Source: Bernardetiaceae bacterium
GTDB lineage: Bacteria > Bacteroidota > Bacteroidia > Cytophagales > Thermoflexibacteraceae
Direction: 5' to 3'
DNA length: 64,000 nucleotides
NCBI GenBank assembly: GCA_025056255.1
Contig: JANWVT010000013.1
Span: 30,418 to 94,417 of the forward strand
Positions 43,875 through 53,355 of the stretch are shown in pieces (position 1 is the stretch's first letter; each line of letters begins with the position of its first letter). The notes beneath the pieces were generated by a model, which worked only from the letters and a program-made list of their open reading frames with translations, had not been told where the DNA came from and searched no databases. A program made the translations under genes and the position numbers.

Positions 43875-46800
43875 CTATTCTATCACCAGACGGCGGGTGA
43901 TAATTACCGGCTTTTCAAGGGTAGCATGGCTCACTTCTAAACGATATAGATAGACTCCCGAGGCAAATGATTGGGAGGTATTGCGCTGCCATGTATATGT
44001 GTGAAAGCCAGCATGGTAAAGGTTGCATTCACTCAGCATTTCTTGCCCCATGCTATTGAAAAGGCTGATGCGCACTTGTGCTCCTTCTAAGCGGTCGGGA
44101 AGGGCAAAGTCTAAGTGAGCTTGGTTGCGAGCAGGATTGGGATACACTTGTACAGAAAGCTGTTCTGGATTCATTTGTTTCTGAACAAAATCCCAGTTGC
44201 CGTAAATGATGCGGAAGCGATGAACACCCTGCTCATTGCGGAACGTATAGCGATTGGTTTTGCTCATGTCTACATAGCGCTGTGTCTCGCGGTCGTACAA
44301 GAATAGCATAGCGCTGTTTCCAAAATAGCTATTGTCCCATTCAATAGACGTATGGCTACCTACCCGGTTGGTTTCTACGGTAAATTCCCAAACGTACTGG
44401 TTAGTAGTTGGCACGATGTCTTTGGTGAATTTAGGATAGAAGTATTCAGGATGCAGAAAATTCACTTCTAAGTAGTCGGCAAAGCGAGGCAGCGTCATAT
44501 CGTCGTAGTCATCTTTGAGTTCAGCAGCATCTGGACGCATGCCAAAACCGGCTAAGGTATTGCTTAGCTCGCCATGGCGCACGTGTAGTTGCACTTCCCA
44601 TTCATTGCTGCCAATAGGGTTTCGCAGCGTAGGAGGCTCGTTGGCTTCTACTCTGCCGCTATTGATGTTTCGGTTTTTCAGCACTGGAATGTTCAGGCTT
44701 AGTGCGCGGTCAGCAAATACAAAACCACCGCGGAAACGACGCAGCACGTCGTCGTCGCGGAAGTTGCCATCGAAAGTGCGCAACCTACCCAGTCCATTAG
44801 GGTTGTTATTAGCAGCACGTACATCTGCCCAAGAAATGTTAAAGTTGTACGGAGAAGCAATCTGATTCCATCCTTGTTGCAAATTCATTACAAAAGGATT
44901 GGCTTGGTTATTGCGTGCGCCGTCGCCCGGTCCGGTGTCAATGCTGTTGGAAGTGGCTGCCCAAGGTTCTCGCACAATGAGCCAGTAGCCTTTACCGAGT
45001 ACAATGTTGCGGAACCCCTGTGGGTACTCGAGGTTCTGACCATTGTCATAGTGAAACAATCGCCAGCGTTTGTTGTCGGGTTGTCCTAACTCGTTTTCGA
45101 GTACGGCAAGTGCGTCGCGATTGTCTAAATTGAGCGGCACAGAGATGATTTGATAGGCTTGTTGAGTATCGCCAAAGCGAATGTCGGGAATTTGCAATCC
45201 GCGACTGCTTGAATAGCGGACATAGGTATAGCCTCTTGGCGAGCGGGTCATATTACCGGCTCGGTCGGTTACTTCAAAGTAGTACTCTACGCCCAACTCA
45301 TCGAAATCGGAGCTGGCAATAAAGGCTCGATACACATTGTCGGTTAGTACAGCATCGCGTTGGCGGAACGAGTTGTTATCCTGTGTAATGCCTTTGAAAA
45401 AGCACACTACGCGCTGAATGCCTACGTTGTCGGTAGCGGTGATAGTAGGGGCTATGGACTCAATGGTTTGGCTTAAATCTAATACAGTGGGAAAGTTGGT
45501 GTTGGTAATGGTAGGAGGGATATTGTCAATAGCAATGCTGAAAGTACCGTTGCTCAAGCCAAAAACAGCACTGTTAGTAGCTACGGAAACACGTACGCGA
45601 TAGTTAGTGCCCAAAGGAAAGTCGGTAGTAATTAAACGGTTAAAGGTGCCGCTGTTTTCTACACTGTTGGCAATTTCGCGCACCAAAGTACCATCGGCAG
45701 TAACTAGTTCTATGCGGTGCAATAGGTTGCCTACATTGCTCTGCCAAACGATGTTGTAGGAAAGGGTACGGAACCACACATCGCCAGCTGCAGGTGAAGT
45801 AACAGTGATTTGTGGGCGCGTAATGCGAAAATCGGCGTTGCTGTCATCAAAGAAGGCAGGTGCTCCTGCTGCACTGATGCGAATTCGGTAGTCGGTACCA
45901 GTTACTAAGTTATCGGGCAAAGTCCAGTTGAACGTGCCGCCGGTTACAGCAGTAGCAATATTTTGCAGTACGATGCCGCCTTTCAATAAGTCAATGCGCA
46001 CTGCTCCGCCGTTGAGGTTGTCTTGCCAAACAATGTTGTAGCGGAAGTTATTACTGAACCACGCTTCACCTCCATTAGGCGATATAACCGTAATAGAAGG
46101 ACGTGTAAGAGTGAAAAAGGAGAAGTTTTCTGTAAATACAGTCTCATCGTTAAGGTTAGTAATACGAATGCGGTAGTCGCTTGCAGGCGGTACGTCGGTA
46201 GGCACCGTCCAGCGGAAAATATTTCCTGACACATTATTGGCAATATTGCGCAGCAGTACACTACCTCTAAATAGGTCTATGCGCACATTGCCGGGCAGGT
46301 TGCTTATCCAAGTAATATCGTAGGCATAGCCTAAGAATAGCTCTTGCCCTCCTGTGGGATTGGTTAAAGCAAATTGTTGGTTGAACAGGCGGAAGTCGTT
46401 ATCGCTTACATCAGAAGCGCGATTGTCGTCTGTACGGATGCGAATGCGATAACCTTCTGTACCCATTCCTAAGGTAGTGGAGGCAATCCAGTTGAAGCTA
46501 CCTTGCGTAGCAGGAACACCCGGATTGATAACTCCGAGCAGCACATTGTTTTGCAACAGTTCAATAATCACATTGCCCGAGGTAATATTGGTTTGCCAGC
46601 GGATAGTAAAAGTAGTGCCGCGCACAATTACTTCGCCACCGTTAGGTGCTGTAACGCGAATGGTATCGTTGTTGGCAATGGTAAAATTGTTGTCGCTCAA
46701 ATCGCGTAGCATAGAGTCTAGTACACTTCTAACGCGTACGCGGTAGTTATTGCCCAAAGGAACATCTGCCGGAACAGTCCAAGAGAAGGTACCACTACTG

Positions 46801-48449
46801 GGTACGTTTTCGGCAATGGCACGGAAGAAATTACCGGCTCTGAACAAGTCTATATTGACATTTTCGGGGATATTGTCTGTCCAAACAATATTATGGTTGC
46901 GGGTGCGGAAGAAAGTTTCGCCACCGTTGGGAGTTTGTACAGTAATGACAGGGTCGCCTAAAATCTCGAAATTGGCATCACTCTCGTCGCTGGAGCTGTT
47001 AGCGTTGAAGGTAATGCGGATACGGTAGTTGTTAGCAGGCGTAACAGTAACGGGAATGAGCCAGTTTAATGAGCCGCTATTAGGGATACCTGCGGCTATA
47101 TTTTGTATCAGCGTGCCGGCGCGAATCAAATCAATCGTAACAGTACCGCCTAAGTTGCTTTGCCATGTGATAGGGTACGTGCGCGTGCGATTGAATACTT
47201 CGCCACCGTTGGGAGAAGTTACGCGCCCAAAAGGTCCGCTGATGGTAAAGTTTCCAGAAGTAGCGCTGTATTCAGGTGTTGTGCCAATACTCACTATTCG
47301 GATGCGGTAGTCGTCGCCGTCGGGTAGTGTGTTGGCTACTGTCCATGTAAAAGTTCCTGCCGAAGCAGCTACACTAGTTGCCAATACAGTAGTGGTTGTG
47401 CCTCGCAACAACTCAATTCGCAAATTACCGCTGAGGTTAGTTTCCCATGTAATAGTGAAGTTAGCACCTTTCAGTATGCTGGCTCCGGTAGTAGGAGTAT
47501 TGAGTATCAGGAAGTTGCCAATCAAAAAATTAGGAGAAGTAATAGTAGCGGTGGGGTCAGAGTTGTTGGTCAATCGGATTTGATAATCATCGCCATCGGG
47601 CAAGGTATTAGGCACTGTCCAGCTAAATGGCGTAGTGCCTGTGCCCGTGCTGATAGTGGCAGTAAATACGCCTGCTTTGAGCAACTCGATACGAAAATTG
47701 CCAACAATACTGGTTTGCCATTGAATTTGCTGGGTAGAACCTCGCTGCCATTTCGAAGCAGCAGTGGGAGAGATGATTCTCAACACGCGTCCAATCATAA
47801 AATCGTCTGCACTAACGGCGTTAACAAAAGGGTCGGCTACACTGCTAATGCGGATGCGGTAAGTATGGTCGTCGGGGAGGGAAGCATCTACGTTCCACAG
47901 TTCTGAGCCGTCGTTAGGGGTAGAAGAAAACAAGATAGCCTGCACGGCATTGCCACGCAACAATTCTATGCGCACATTTTGTGTTGCAGGCAAGTTTACA
48001 CTTGTCCATGTTATCAAGTATGCACTGGGTTTAGCAATTGCCTGTCCACCGTTAGGTAGTGTAACGCTGATGCTTCTACCACCTGTAATGCTAAAATTAT
48101 TGTCGCTTTGGTCGGTATCTGCCGAGGCTGTTGCCCGGCGAATCCGAATCCGGTAGTCGTTACGAGTAGCAATAGTAGCAGGAACGTTCCACACAAATGG
48201 GCTTGCCGTGATGCTGCTCGGCGTGAGAGTTTGGTACAGTTCGCCTCCAGCGAGCAGTTCCAGCACAAAAACATTCTCGGCAGGGTTGCTGGCAGGAGTA
48301 AACGTAAAAGTAATGTTTACAGTACTTCCTGCAGCAATGCTTTCGCCACCATTAGGCGAAGTGATGGTTACAGGTTGGGCAAATACCCATGCAGGCAGCA
48401 TCAGATATGCCCAACATAACATTTTTTTGAGGAGTCGATTTATCATCAT
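43875..48449 (-). CDS. Giant T9SS-secreted protein with about ten Kre9/Knh-like Ig repeats
   Basis: A 1524-residue exported protein. After a signal peptide (about 1-24) come roughly ten copies of a ~90-residue module over residues 25-950. Each starts with a variant of SPNGGE, and has a strand WQxNxxxxVxIxLxRxG, followed by FxWxVPxxxxxGxxYRIRI. These resemble the Kre9/Knh-type Ig-like domain. Residues about 950-1060 form a different beta-sandwich with DNVGIQRVVCFFKG, and a further ~370 residues are of unknown fold. The last ~85 residues (VQVYPNPARNQAHLDFALP onward) are a type A T9SS sorting domain, so it is translocated across the outer membrane and attached at the surface. Probably an adhesin or surface scaffold. 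It shares its module with the next gene upstream. Confidence 0.92.
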   Translation of the reverse strand: MMINRLLKKMLCWAYLMLPAWVFAQPVTITSPNGGESIAAGSTVNITFTFTPASNPAENVFVLELLAGGELYQTLTPSSITASPFVWNVPATIATRNDYRIRIRRATASADTDQSDNNFSITGGRSISVTLPNGGQAIAKPSAYLITWTSVNLPATQNVRIELLRGNAVQAILFSSTPNDGSELWNVDASLPDDHTYRIRISSVADPFVNAVSADDFMIGRVLRIISPTAASKWQRGSTQQIQWQTSIVGNFRIELLKAGVFTATISTGTGTTPFSWTVPNTLPDGDDYQIRLTNNSDPTATITSPNFLIGNFLILNTPTTGASILKGANFTITWETNLSGNLRIELLRGTTTTVLATSVAASAGTFTWTVANTLPDGDDYRIRIVSIGTTPEYSATSGNFTISGPFGRVTSPNGGEVFNRTRTYPITWQSNLGGTVTIDLIRAGTLIQNIAAGIPNSGSLNWLIPVTVTPANNYRIRITFNANSSSDESDANFEILGDPVITVQTPNGGETFFRTRNHNIVWTDNIPENVNIDLFRAGNFFRAIAENVPSSGTFSWTVPADVPLGNNYRVRVRSVLDSMLRDLSDNNFTIANNDTIRVTAPNGGEVIVRGTTFTIRWQTNITSGNVIIELLQNNVLLGVINPGVPATQGSFNWIASTTLGMGTEGYRIRIRTDDNRASDVSDNDFRLFNQQFALTNPTGGQELFLGYAYDITWISNLPGNVRIDLFRGSVLLRNIANNVSGNIFRWTVPTDVPPASDYRIRITNLNDETVFTENFSFFTLTRPSITVISPNGGEAWFSNNFRYNIVWQDNLNGGAVRIDLLKGGIVLQNIATAVTGGTFNWTLPDNLVTGTDYRIRISAAGAPAFFDDSNADFRITRPQITVTSPAAGDVWFRTLSYNIVWQSNVGNLLHRIELVTADGTLVREIANSVENSGTFNRLITTDFPLGTNYRVRVSVATNSAVFGLSNGTFSIAIDNIPPTITNTNFPTVLDLSQTIESIAPTITATDNVGIQRVVCFFKGITQDNNSFRQRDAVLTDNVYRAFIASSDFDELGVEYYFEVTDRAGNMTRSPRGYTYVRYSSSRGLQIPDIRFGDTQQAYQIISVPLNLDNRDALAVLENELGQPDNKRWRLFHYDNGQNLEYPQGFRNIVLGKGYWLIVREPWAATSNSIDTGPGDGARNNQANPFVMNLQQGWNQIASPYNFNISWADVRAANNNPNGLGRLRTFDGNFRDDDVLRRFRGGFVFADRALSLNIPVLKNRNINSGRVEANEPPTLRNPIGSNEWEVQLHVRHGELSNTLAGFGMRPDAAELKDDYDDMTLPRFADYLEVNFLHPEYFYPKFTKDIVPTTNQYVWEFTVETNRVGSHTSIEWDNSYFGNSAMLFLYDRETQRYVDMSKTNRYTFRNEQGVHRFRIIYGNWDFVQKQMNPEQLSVQVYPNPARNQAHLDFALPDRLEGAQVRISLFNSMGQEMLSECNLYHAGFHTYTWQRNTSQSFASGVYLYRLEVSHATLEKPVIITRRLVIE

Positions 48450-48502
48450 AATCTTAACACGTTTATTGCAAGGTGTAGTATGTGTTCAAATGGATAGATG
48501 AT

Positions 48503-49027
48503 TTATTGTCCTTCGGGCAGAGGAGGTTCGGGCAATGCTTTTGTTTTGGGTTTCGCAAGTTGGATGCCTAAGAAAGCCAAACCGGCAGCCAGCACCAGTC
48601 CGCCGGCTATCCAAATAAATTTTCGTTTGCTTTTACTATCCGATTTGATTGTTAATAAATTGCTCTTGCCATTTACATCAACATCGCTGATGGATCTGAT
48701 GACTAACCGATAGCCCCCACCTTTGGGAAAGTTGGCGGGCACACTCCAAGCATAGCTGTTGAGTCCTTTCCGGCTCGGAACACGGTACTCGATAGTAGCA
48801 TAGAACAATTCGCTCTTGTACAGGTCTATCTGTACCGTATCGTTAAAGTTGCAACTCCATGTGATAATCTGTTCTTTGCCAGTAAAAATGACGCTCTGCG
48901 GTTGCTCTATTCGGATGGTTTTGAGCGTATCAGCAGCATGCCGAGGATACGGCACAGCAGCATTTGCAAACAGAGTATAACTGGAGACTAACATCCCGCA
49001 TGCTAATACAAAAAGTTTTTTTTTCAT
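48503..49027 (-). CDS. Single Kre9/Knh-like domain with C-terminal membrane anchor
   Basis: A 174-residue protein: signal peptide (1-23), one Ig-like module (about 35-128) of the same type as the repeats in the giant neighbour (WSCNFNDTVQIDLYKSELFY and YAWSVPANFPKGGGYRLVIR), then a basic stretch KSDSKSKRKF and a transmembrane helix (about 138-157) with a Pro/Lys-rich tail. It lies 53 bp upstream of the giant gene in the same direction. It may anchor or template the surface protein, but this is inference. Confidence 0.8.
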   Translation of the reverse strand: MKKKLFVLACGMLVSSYTLFANAAVPYPRHAADTLKTIRIEQPQSVIFTGKEQIITWSCNFNDTVQIDLYKSELFYATIEYRVPSRKGLNSYAWSVPANFPKGGGYRLVIRSISDVDVNGKSNLLTIKSDSKSKRKFIWIAGGLVLAAGLAFLGIQLAKPKTKALPEPPLPEGQ

Positions 49028-49103
49028 GGTTTTGCTTGTAGAAATAAACTTGTGTAATCATTTACATTCCCTAAGTTACGATGCTGAAAAGTAAAAAGAT
49101 GCA

Positions 49104-51068
49104 CTACTGCTGCATTTCTATACCATTTTCGAAGCGTTTTTTGACAATTTCACTGCCATCGGTATCGTAATAACGCCAGATTCCATCCGCTTTATCATTG
49201 CGATAGCGTCCGCGCACTTTGATTCTTCCATTAGGATGATACTCTCGATAGTCGCCGTGTTTAAATCCGTCGCGAATTTCTATCTCGCGCTTTTTGACAC
49301 CATTAGAGTAATATTCCACCTGTACTTTGGCATGCAGGTCGTTGATGATAACATCTGCACTTCCCGATTCTGTTTGTTCCTCTAAGGAGTCTGTATTTAC
49401 AGTGTGGCTAATGGCAACAAAACTGGGAGAGGTGGCTTGCGGATTGAAACGTACCCACAGCCGAGTATCGAATGTTTCCTCATCTCCAATAAGCTGCAGC
49501 CCAATGTGCTCAAAGCAATTGATGTAAGCTTGATTGGCATTCATGGTCGCCCAAGTAGCAGGCGAAACCATAGAACGCATAGTAGGAAACAGCACTGGCA
49601 TCTGAGCATATATAAAAATGTTACCCGCTCGCGAACATTGGTCAATTAGCTCATTAAATCCGGGCAGTGCCGACAGGGTACGCCCTGCTTGGTAATTATC
49701 AATAATGTTTTTAAGGGTTTGCGGATGATTGCTGAACACTACATAGTCTTCTATGTAAGTGAAGTAAGGACGCTCCAATTTTTTGAAGAGTTTTTCTAAG
49801 AATAGGCGGAAAAAAAACTTAACTGTCAGGTATTTGATAGGATAGCCTTTGTATTCGGTTTCAATCAGCTTGAGCGGAGTTCGTTTGCGGATTTGTTCGC
49901 CTACCAAATCTAATTTTTCGCGCCCAATTGACTCATCTTTTGCTTTAATGAATACGGCATAGTCTTTTTCGCTACGTCCGCTTTCAGGTAGCAGTTGGGC
50001 TATTGCTACTTCTTCACCAATCCAATCGATAAAACTTTCGCGAAAGTTCAATTTGAGAAAGCGTTCTATTTGCTGCACATTGCGCTGGTAGTCGCTCCAT
50101 GCAGCGGCATTTTCCTTGTATTTTTGTTCAAAAGATTGGTAGAAAACAGCAAAATCTTTGCAAGTAAGCGTCAAATAGTTGGCTGTTTGCTGTGGCAGCA
50201 ATTCGTGTACCGACATGCGCCCCTGTCCAGCTTGTAGCAAGGCGCGATAATAAGAATGTATCGAGTCGGGTAGATTGGTTAGCCCGCTCAGCTGCAGCCA
50301 GTCATCGTTTTGAATGTAGATGTTGCTTCCTGTAAATGCCAACTCCTTGCTAATGCCGTCTAGAAAATCGTTGGAAGGCATGTAGCAGCGAAAGTAATCG
50401 TCTAAGTAAGCATAGTTGACAAATAGCTTGAACAGCCCACTGTCCGATGTTTTGCTATTTACTTGCACAAACTTTTGGTTTTGTAACAGCTGCGGGCTTT
50501 GGCGCTGCAAGAGGGCATTTTCTACCAGTTTGCCCTGAAAAGAACAGAGCAATAGATTTTCTACAAAAGCTACTGCAATTAACGCTCCCGACTTCCGATT
50601 GCGAAACTCGTAGATAGCCGTGCCTTCAAACTCGCGTTTGGCAAGGTTAAAGCCCGGGAAGGGGAGCCCTACTAAGTATTCTTGCAAAAAAGTAAGCCGT
50701 GCAGCGCTTTCTAAGTCCACTACAAATAAAAAATCGTAGTCCATAGGCTTGTACACGTGTGCCGAAACAGATACCTGCCGCGACCCTAATAATTTGAACA
50801 GCTCGTTGTTTTTTTCAATGATAGAGTCTAACTCATTAGCTCCCTGAGTCAGAGCAGCAAAGTAGGGCTGTTTGCGCAGATGGTGCCAAATGTTGCTGCG
50901 GCTAATTTCTCGCCAACTTGCTATTGGTTCATCGGTTTGTATGATAAATACTGCATCGGCAGGCACTAAGCTAATGGCAGGTAAGTTCCCTATTCTCTGT
51001 CCGATGTAATACCAACCTACATATAACAGGCAAGCTATCAAAATAAGCAAAACAACTACTTTACGCAT
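49104..51068 (-). CDS. Membrane-anchored DUF3352-like protein with MORN-type C-terminal repeats
   Basis: A 654-residue protein with an N-terminal anchor helix (about 4-20) and a long extracytoplasmic region. The segment SLVPADAVFIIQTDEPIASW and later FNELIDQCSRAGNIFIYAQM resemble the DUF3352 family. Residues about 590-650 carry three MORN/YwqK-type repeats (YYSNGVKKREIEIRDGFKHG, YHPNGRIKVRGRYRNDKADG, YYDTDGSEIVKKRFENG). Cytoplasmic or periplasmic side is set by the single anchor, so the bulk is probably periplasmic. Function unknown. The gene upstream overlaps it by 8 bp. Confidence 0.75.
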   Translation of the reverse strand: MRKVVVLLILIACLLYVGWYYIGQRIGNLPAISLVPADAVFIIQTDEPIASWREISRSNIWHHLRKQPYFAALTQGANELDSIIEKNNELFKLLGSRQVSVSAHVYKPMDYDFLFVVDLESAARLTFLQEYLVGLPFPGFNLAKREFEGTAIYEFRNRKSGALIAVAFVENLLLCSFQGKLVENALLQRQSPQLLQNQKFVQVNSKTSDSGLFKLFVNYAYLDDYFRCYMPSNDFLDGISKELAFTGSNIYIQNDDWLQLSGLTNLPDSIHSYYRALLQAGQGRMSVHELLPQQTANYLTLTCKDFAVFYQSFEQKYKENAAAWSDYQRNVQQIERFLKLNFRESFIDWIGEEVAIAQLLPESGRSEKDYAVFIKAKDESIGREKLDLVGEQIRKRTPLKLIETEYKGYPIKYLTVKFFFRLFLEKLFKKLERPYFTYIEDYVVFSNHPQTLKNIIDNYQAGRTLSALPGFNELIDQCSRAGNIFIYAQMPVLFPTMRSMVSPATWATMNANQAYINCFEHIGLQLIGDEETFDTRLWVRFNPQATSPSFVAISHTVNTDSLEEQTESGSADVIINDLHAKVQVEYYSNGVKKREIEIRDGFKHGDYREYHPNGRIKVRGRYRNDKADGIWRYYDTDGSEIVKKRFENGIEMQQ

Positions 51069-52005
51069 GGCTCAATAAGGCAGCTAAATTTCGATGCGCT
51101 TTGCCATAGTTACTCCACCAGAAGTACGCAGCAACAGGCAACAGCACAGGCACTATACAACTGCCAACAAAAATAAAATGATGTACTATAAAGGGTTCTA
51201 ACGAGCGTGCTTCGGCGTACAAAGCATATTTCGATAAAACAGCATAACTCATGTAAGCCCCTGTTAGCAGCATGCCCAGTAAGATGAATCCAGCTTGCAA
51301 CGGGTGGCAGAAAAGTATGAGCAACCCAAAAGGGGCTGCTCCAATAAGGGCAGCTATACAAGCATATTTGATTTTCCGCCACAAAAAACGGCGCGCTTGC
51401 ATAGCTCCTTGCAGTTCTAACCATATACGCGGCTCGCAAACAAAGTAAAAATAGCCAACTATTATCAGGTAAAATAGCCACAGAGCTACTTGCACCACAA
51501 ACGCCCAATAGAAAAGCGCTGCCAGTATCCATATTGCCAGTACTATCCATCCATGTTTGCGCAGCCCTGCTTTCCACTCGTACATATGAGCGGGTAACCA
51601 GCTAAGCAAATGCAATTGCTCCCATTTTAACAAGGCGAATACTTGTATGTAAGGTAACACGCCTATCAGTATCAACCAAGCCAACAGACCTTGCCAATAC
51701 GCCTCAGCTGTCATACCAATGCAAAAAGGTAATGAGAGCAACAGGTACTCAGTGCGCATCAGCCATGCCCAGTGAGGGGTGAGTGTTTGTAGGAAAAAGC
51801 GGTCGTTACGGCTTGCATGTAGCCCAGTAATAATGATTGCCATTGCCAACAGCCATGCATGCGGGTTTTGGAAGGCAACTAGTCGGAAAACTGCCCAAAT
51901 TATTAATGCAACCAACAACAATAGGCGCCACCAGCCCACTTCTAACAAACCGCGACCAATGGCTAATATTCGCAAATACAAAACAGTTTTGAATAGCAGT
52001 AGCAT
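51061..52005 (-). CDS. Polytopic membrane protein, hypothetical
   Basis: A 314-residue protein with about 8-10 hydrophobic helices (for example LLLLVALIIWAVFRLVAF, WLLAMAIIITGLHA, FGLLILFCHPLQAGFILLGM). The loops are short and hold several Trp and Arg residues. No transporter motif recognised. It overlaps the MORN-tailed gene by 8 bp, implying translational coupling and a possible complex between the two products. Confidence 0.8.
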   Translation of the reverse strand: MLLLFKTVLYLRILAIGRGLLEVGWWRLLLLVALIIWAVFRLVAFQNPHAWLLAMAIIITGLHASRNDRFFLQTLTPHWAWLMRTEYLLLSLPFCIGMTAEAYWQGLLAWLILIGVLPYIQVFALLKWEQLHLLSWLPAHMYEWKAGLRKHGWIVLAIWILAALFYWAFVVQVALWLFYLIIVGYFYFVCEPRIWLELQGAMQARRFLWRKIKYACIAALIGAAPFGLLILFCHPLQAGFILLGMLLTGAYMSYAVLSKYALYAEARSLEPFIVHHFIFVGSCIVPVLLPVAAYFWWSNYGKAHRNLAALLSHA

Positions 52006-52079
52006 TGTCTCATTAGTTTTGCCCGCAAATTAGCATTCCAATAAGGTAAATTTTGCCGGTTGGCTTGCTACTGCCAATA

Positions 52080-53216
52080 CTAAAAATTGAGAATACCTAA
52101 GCGAATAAGTCCTGCTATAAGTTCTGTACCTGCCAAAAATAATCCTATTCCCAGTGCTTTATGTTCGGGTCGCAGCCTTGCAAAACTTGCAGGCAGAGCC
52201 GTCACACTTGCAAAAGCCATAGCTACTACAAATGCAATCAGTGCAGCAACCAACAAATATGTAGGCAAGGGCATAAAAAAAGTAATTATTAACAGCAAAG
52301 CTAAACTCACAACAGGTATAAATGCCCTTTGCTTACCCCAACGCACAACTGCCATGCCTGCAAAAAATGCCAGTATAGCGGCTACTGCCAGTATTGTAGC
52401 GGCTAAGGTATTCCCGTCAAATGCCATTTGCCGAACGAACTCCAAATTAGGCAGCACTTCTTGCACAAATGCCATACACGCACCTAACAAAACCCCATTA
52501 AAAAATACTATGGTAAATGCTGAACGATTGACTTTCGGGGCTAAGCGGTTGTCAATTGTGCTGTCTGAATGCCTACTCCTTATGCTACTTCTGTAAAAAA
52601 TGCCGCTTATAAAAATCAAAATACCACCAGCTGCAAAAGTGATAGGGGCGCCAATAGCCTGAGCAACAGGTACTATTACTGGCTCAAGTGCATATGCCAA
52701 ATCGGTAAATAAGGTAAGCAGCCCCACTGCTACAGGCATCTTTTCTGCCGAAACCATATCTTCCAACCCTGCTAATGCAGGTGCATGGAAAATATTCATG
52801 GCAATTAGCCAAAGTACCACTAATATGGGAAACAGCCATCGGAAAAAGCCTTCTGGCGAAATAGCAATAGTGGTTGCTACACTCATGAAAATCATGGCTA
52901 CAATACTGATACCAGCCATGATAACGGGCAAACTGCTACCTCCCTTGGCGCGATAGTGGTCGCCAATACTTCCTGCCCATGGTGGCACTACCAGCAAAAT
53001 AATAGCTTGTACAGTAAGCACAAACGAACCGAGGTGTTCAAACCCGAACTGTCGGAGCAGGGGCTCTTGAAAGTTGTGATAAGCCATCCAGCTAATAGCA
53101 ATAGCAGCGCTTAGCAAGGTAAGAGCAATTACTTGCGACCAGCGGATTGTTGTTGCTCCAAACAGATGCTTGGTAGGAAGAGCAGAGAAAGTGGTTCCTG
53201 TGGTAGAAGTTGCCAT
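52080..53216 (-). CDS. MFS-type transporter
   Basis: A 378-residue permease with about 11-12 transmembrane helices. The start is set at ATG 53216 (MATSTTGTTF), because the in-frame ATG at 53276 adds a non-hydrophobic tail. Helix 2/3 has VPPWAGSIGDHYRAKGG, matching the MFS loop motif Gx3DRxxR in diverged form, and a second copy is in MAVVRWGKQRAFIPVVS. Substrate unknown; related families include sugar and drug exporters. It stands alone between the surface-protein block and the plug protein. Confidence 0.85.
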   Translation of the reverse strand: MATSTTGTTFSALPTKHLFGATTIRWSQVIALTLLSAAIAISWMAYHNFQEPLLRQFGFEHLGSFVLTVQAIILLVVPPWAGSIGDHYRAKGGSSLPVIMAGISIVAMIFMSVATTIAISPEGFFRWLFPILVVLWLIAMNIFHAPALAGLEDMVSAEKMPVAVGLLTLFTDLAYALEPVIVPVAQAIGAPITFAAGGILIFISGIFYRSSIRSRHSDSTIDNRLAPKVNRSAFTIVFFNGVLLGACMAFVQEVLPNLEFVRQMAFDGNTLAATILAVAAILAFFAGMAVVRWGKQRAFIPVVSLALLLIITFFMPLPTYLLVAALIAFVVAMAFASVTALPASFARLRPEHKALGIGLFLAGTELIAGLIRLGILNF

Positions 53217-53355
53217 GGTTTGTTTTTGACAAAATATTAAAACATTCCGACGGTAGTAAAGTGAACAAGGGGACATGTAAGTTATACGCCTTTTTTTGTC
53301 AAATGTTGCAAAGTTTGTTCACTAACAAGCTCTTAACTTTTGCATAGCTTGCTTG

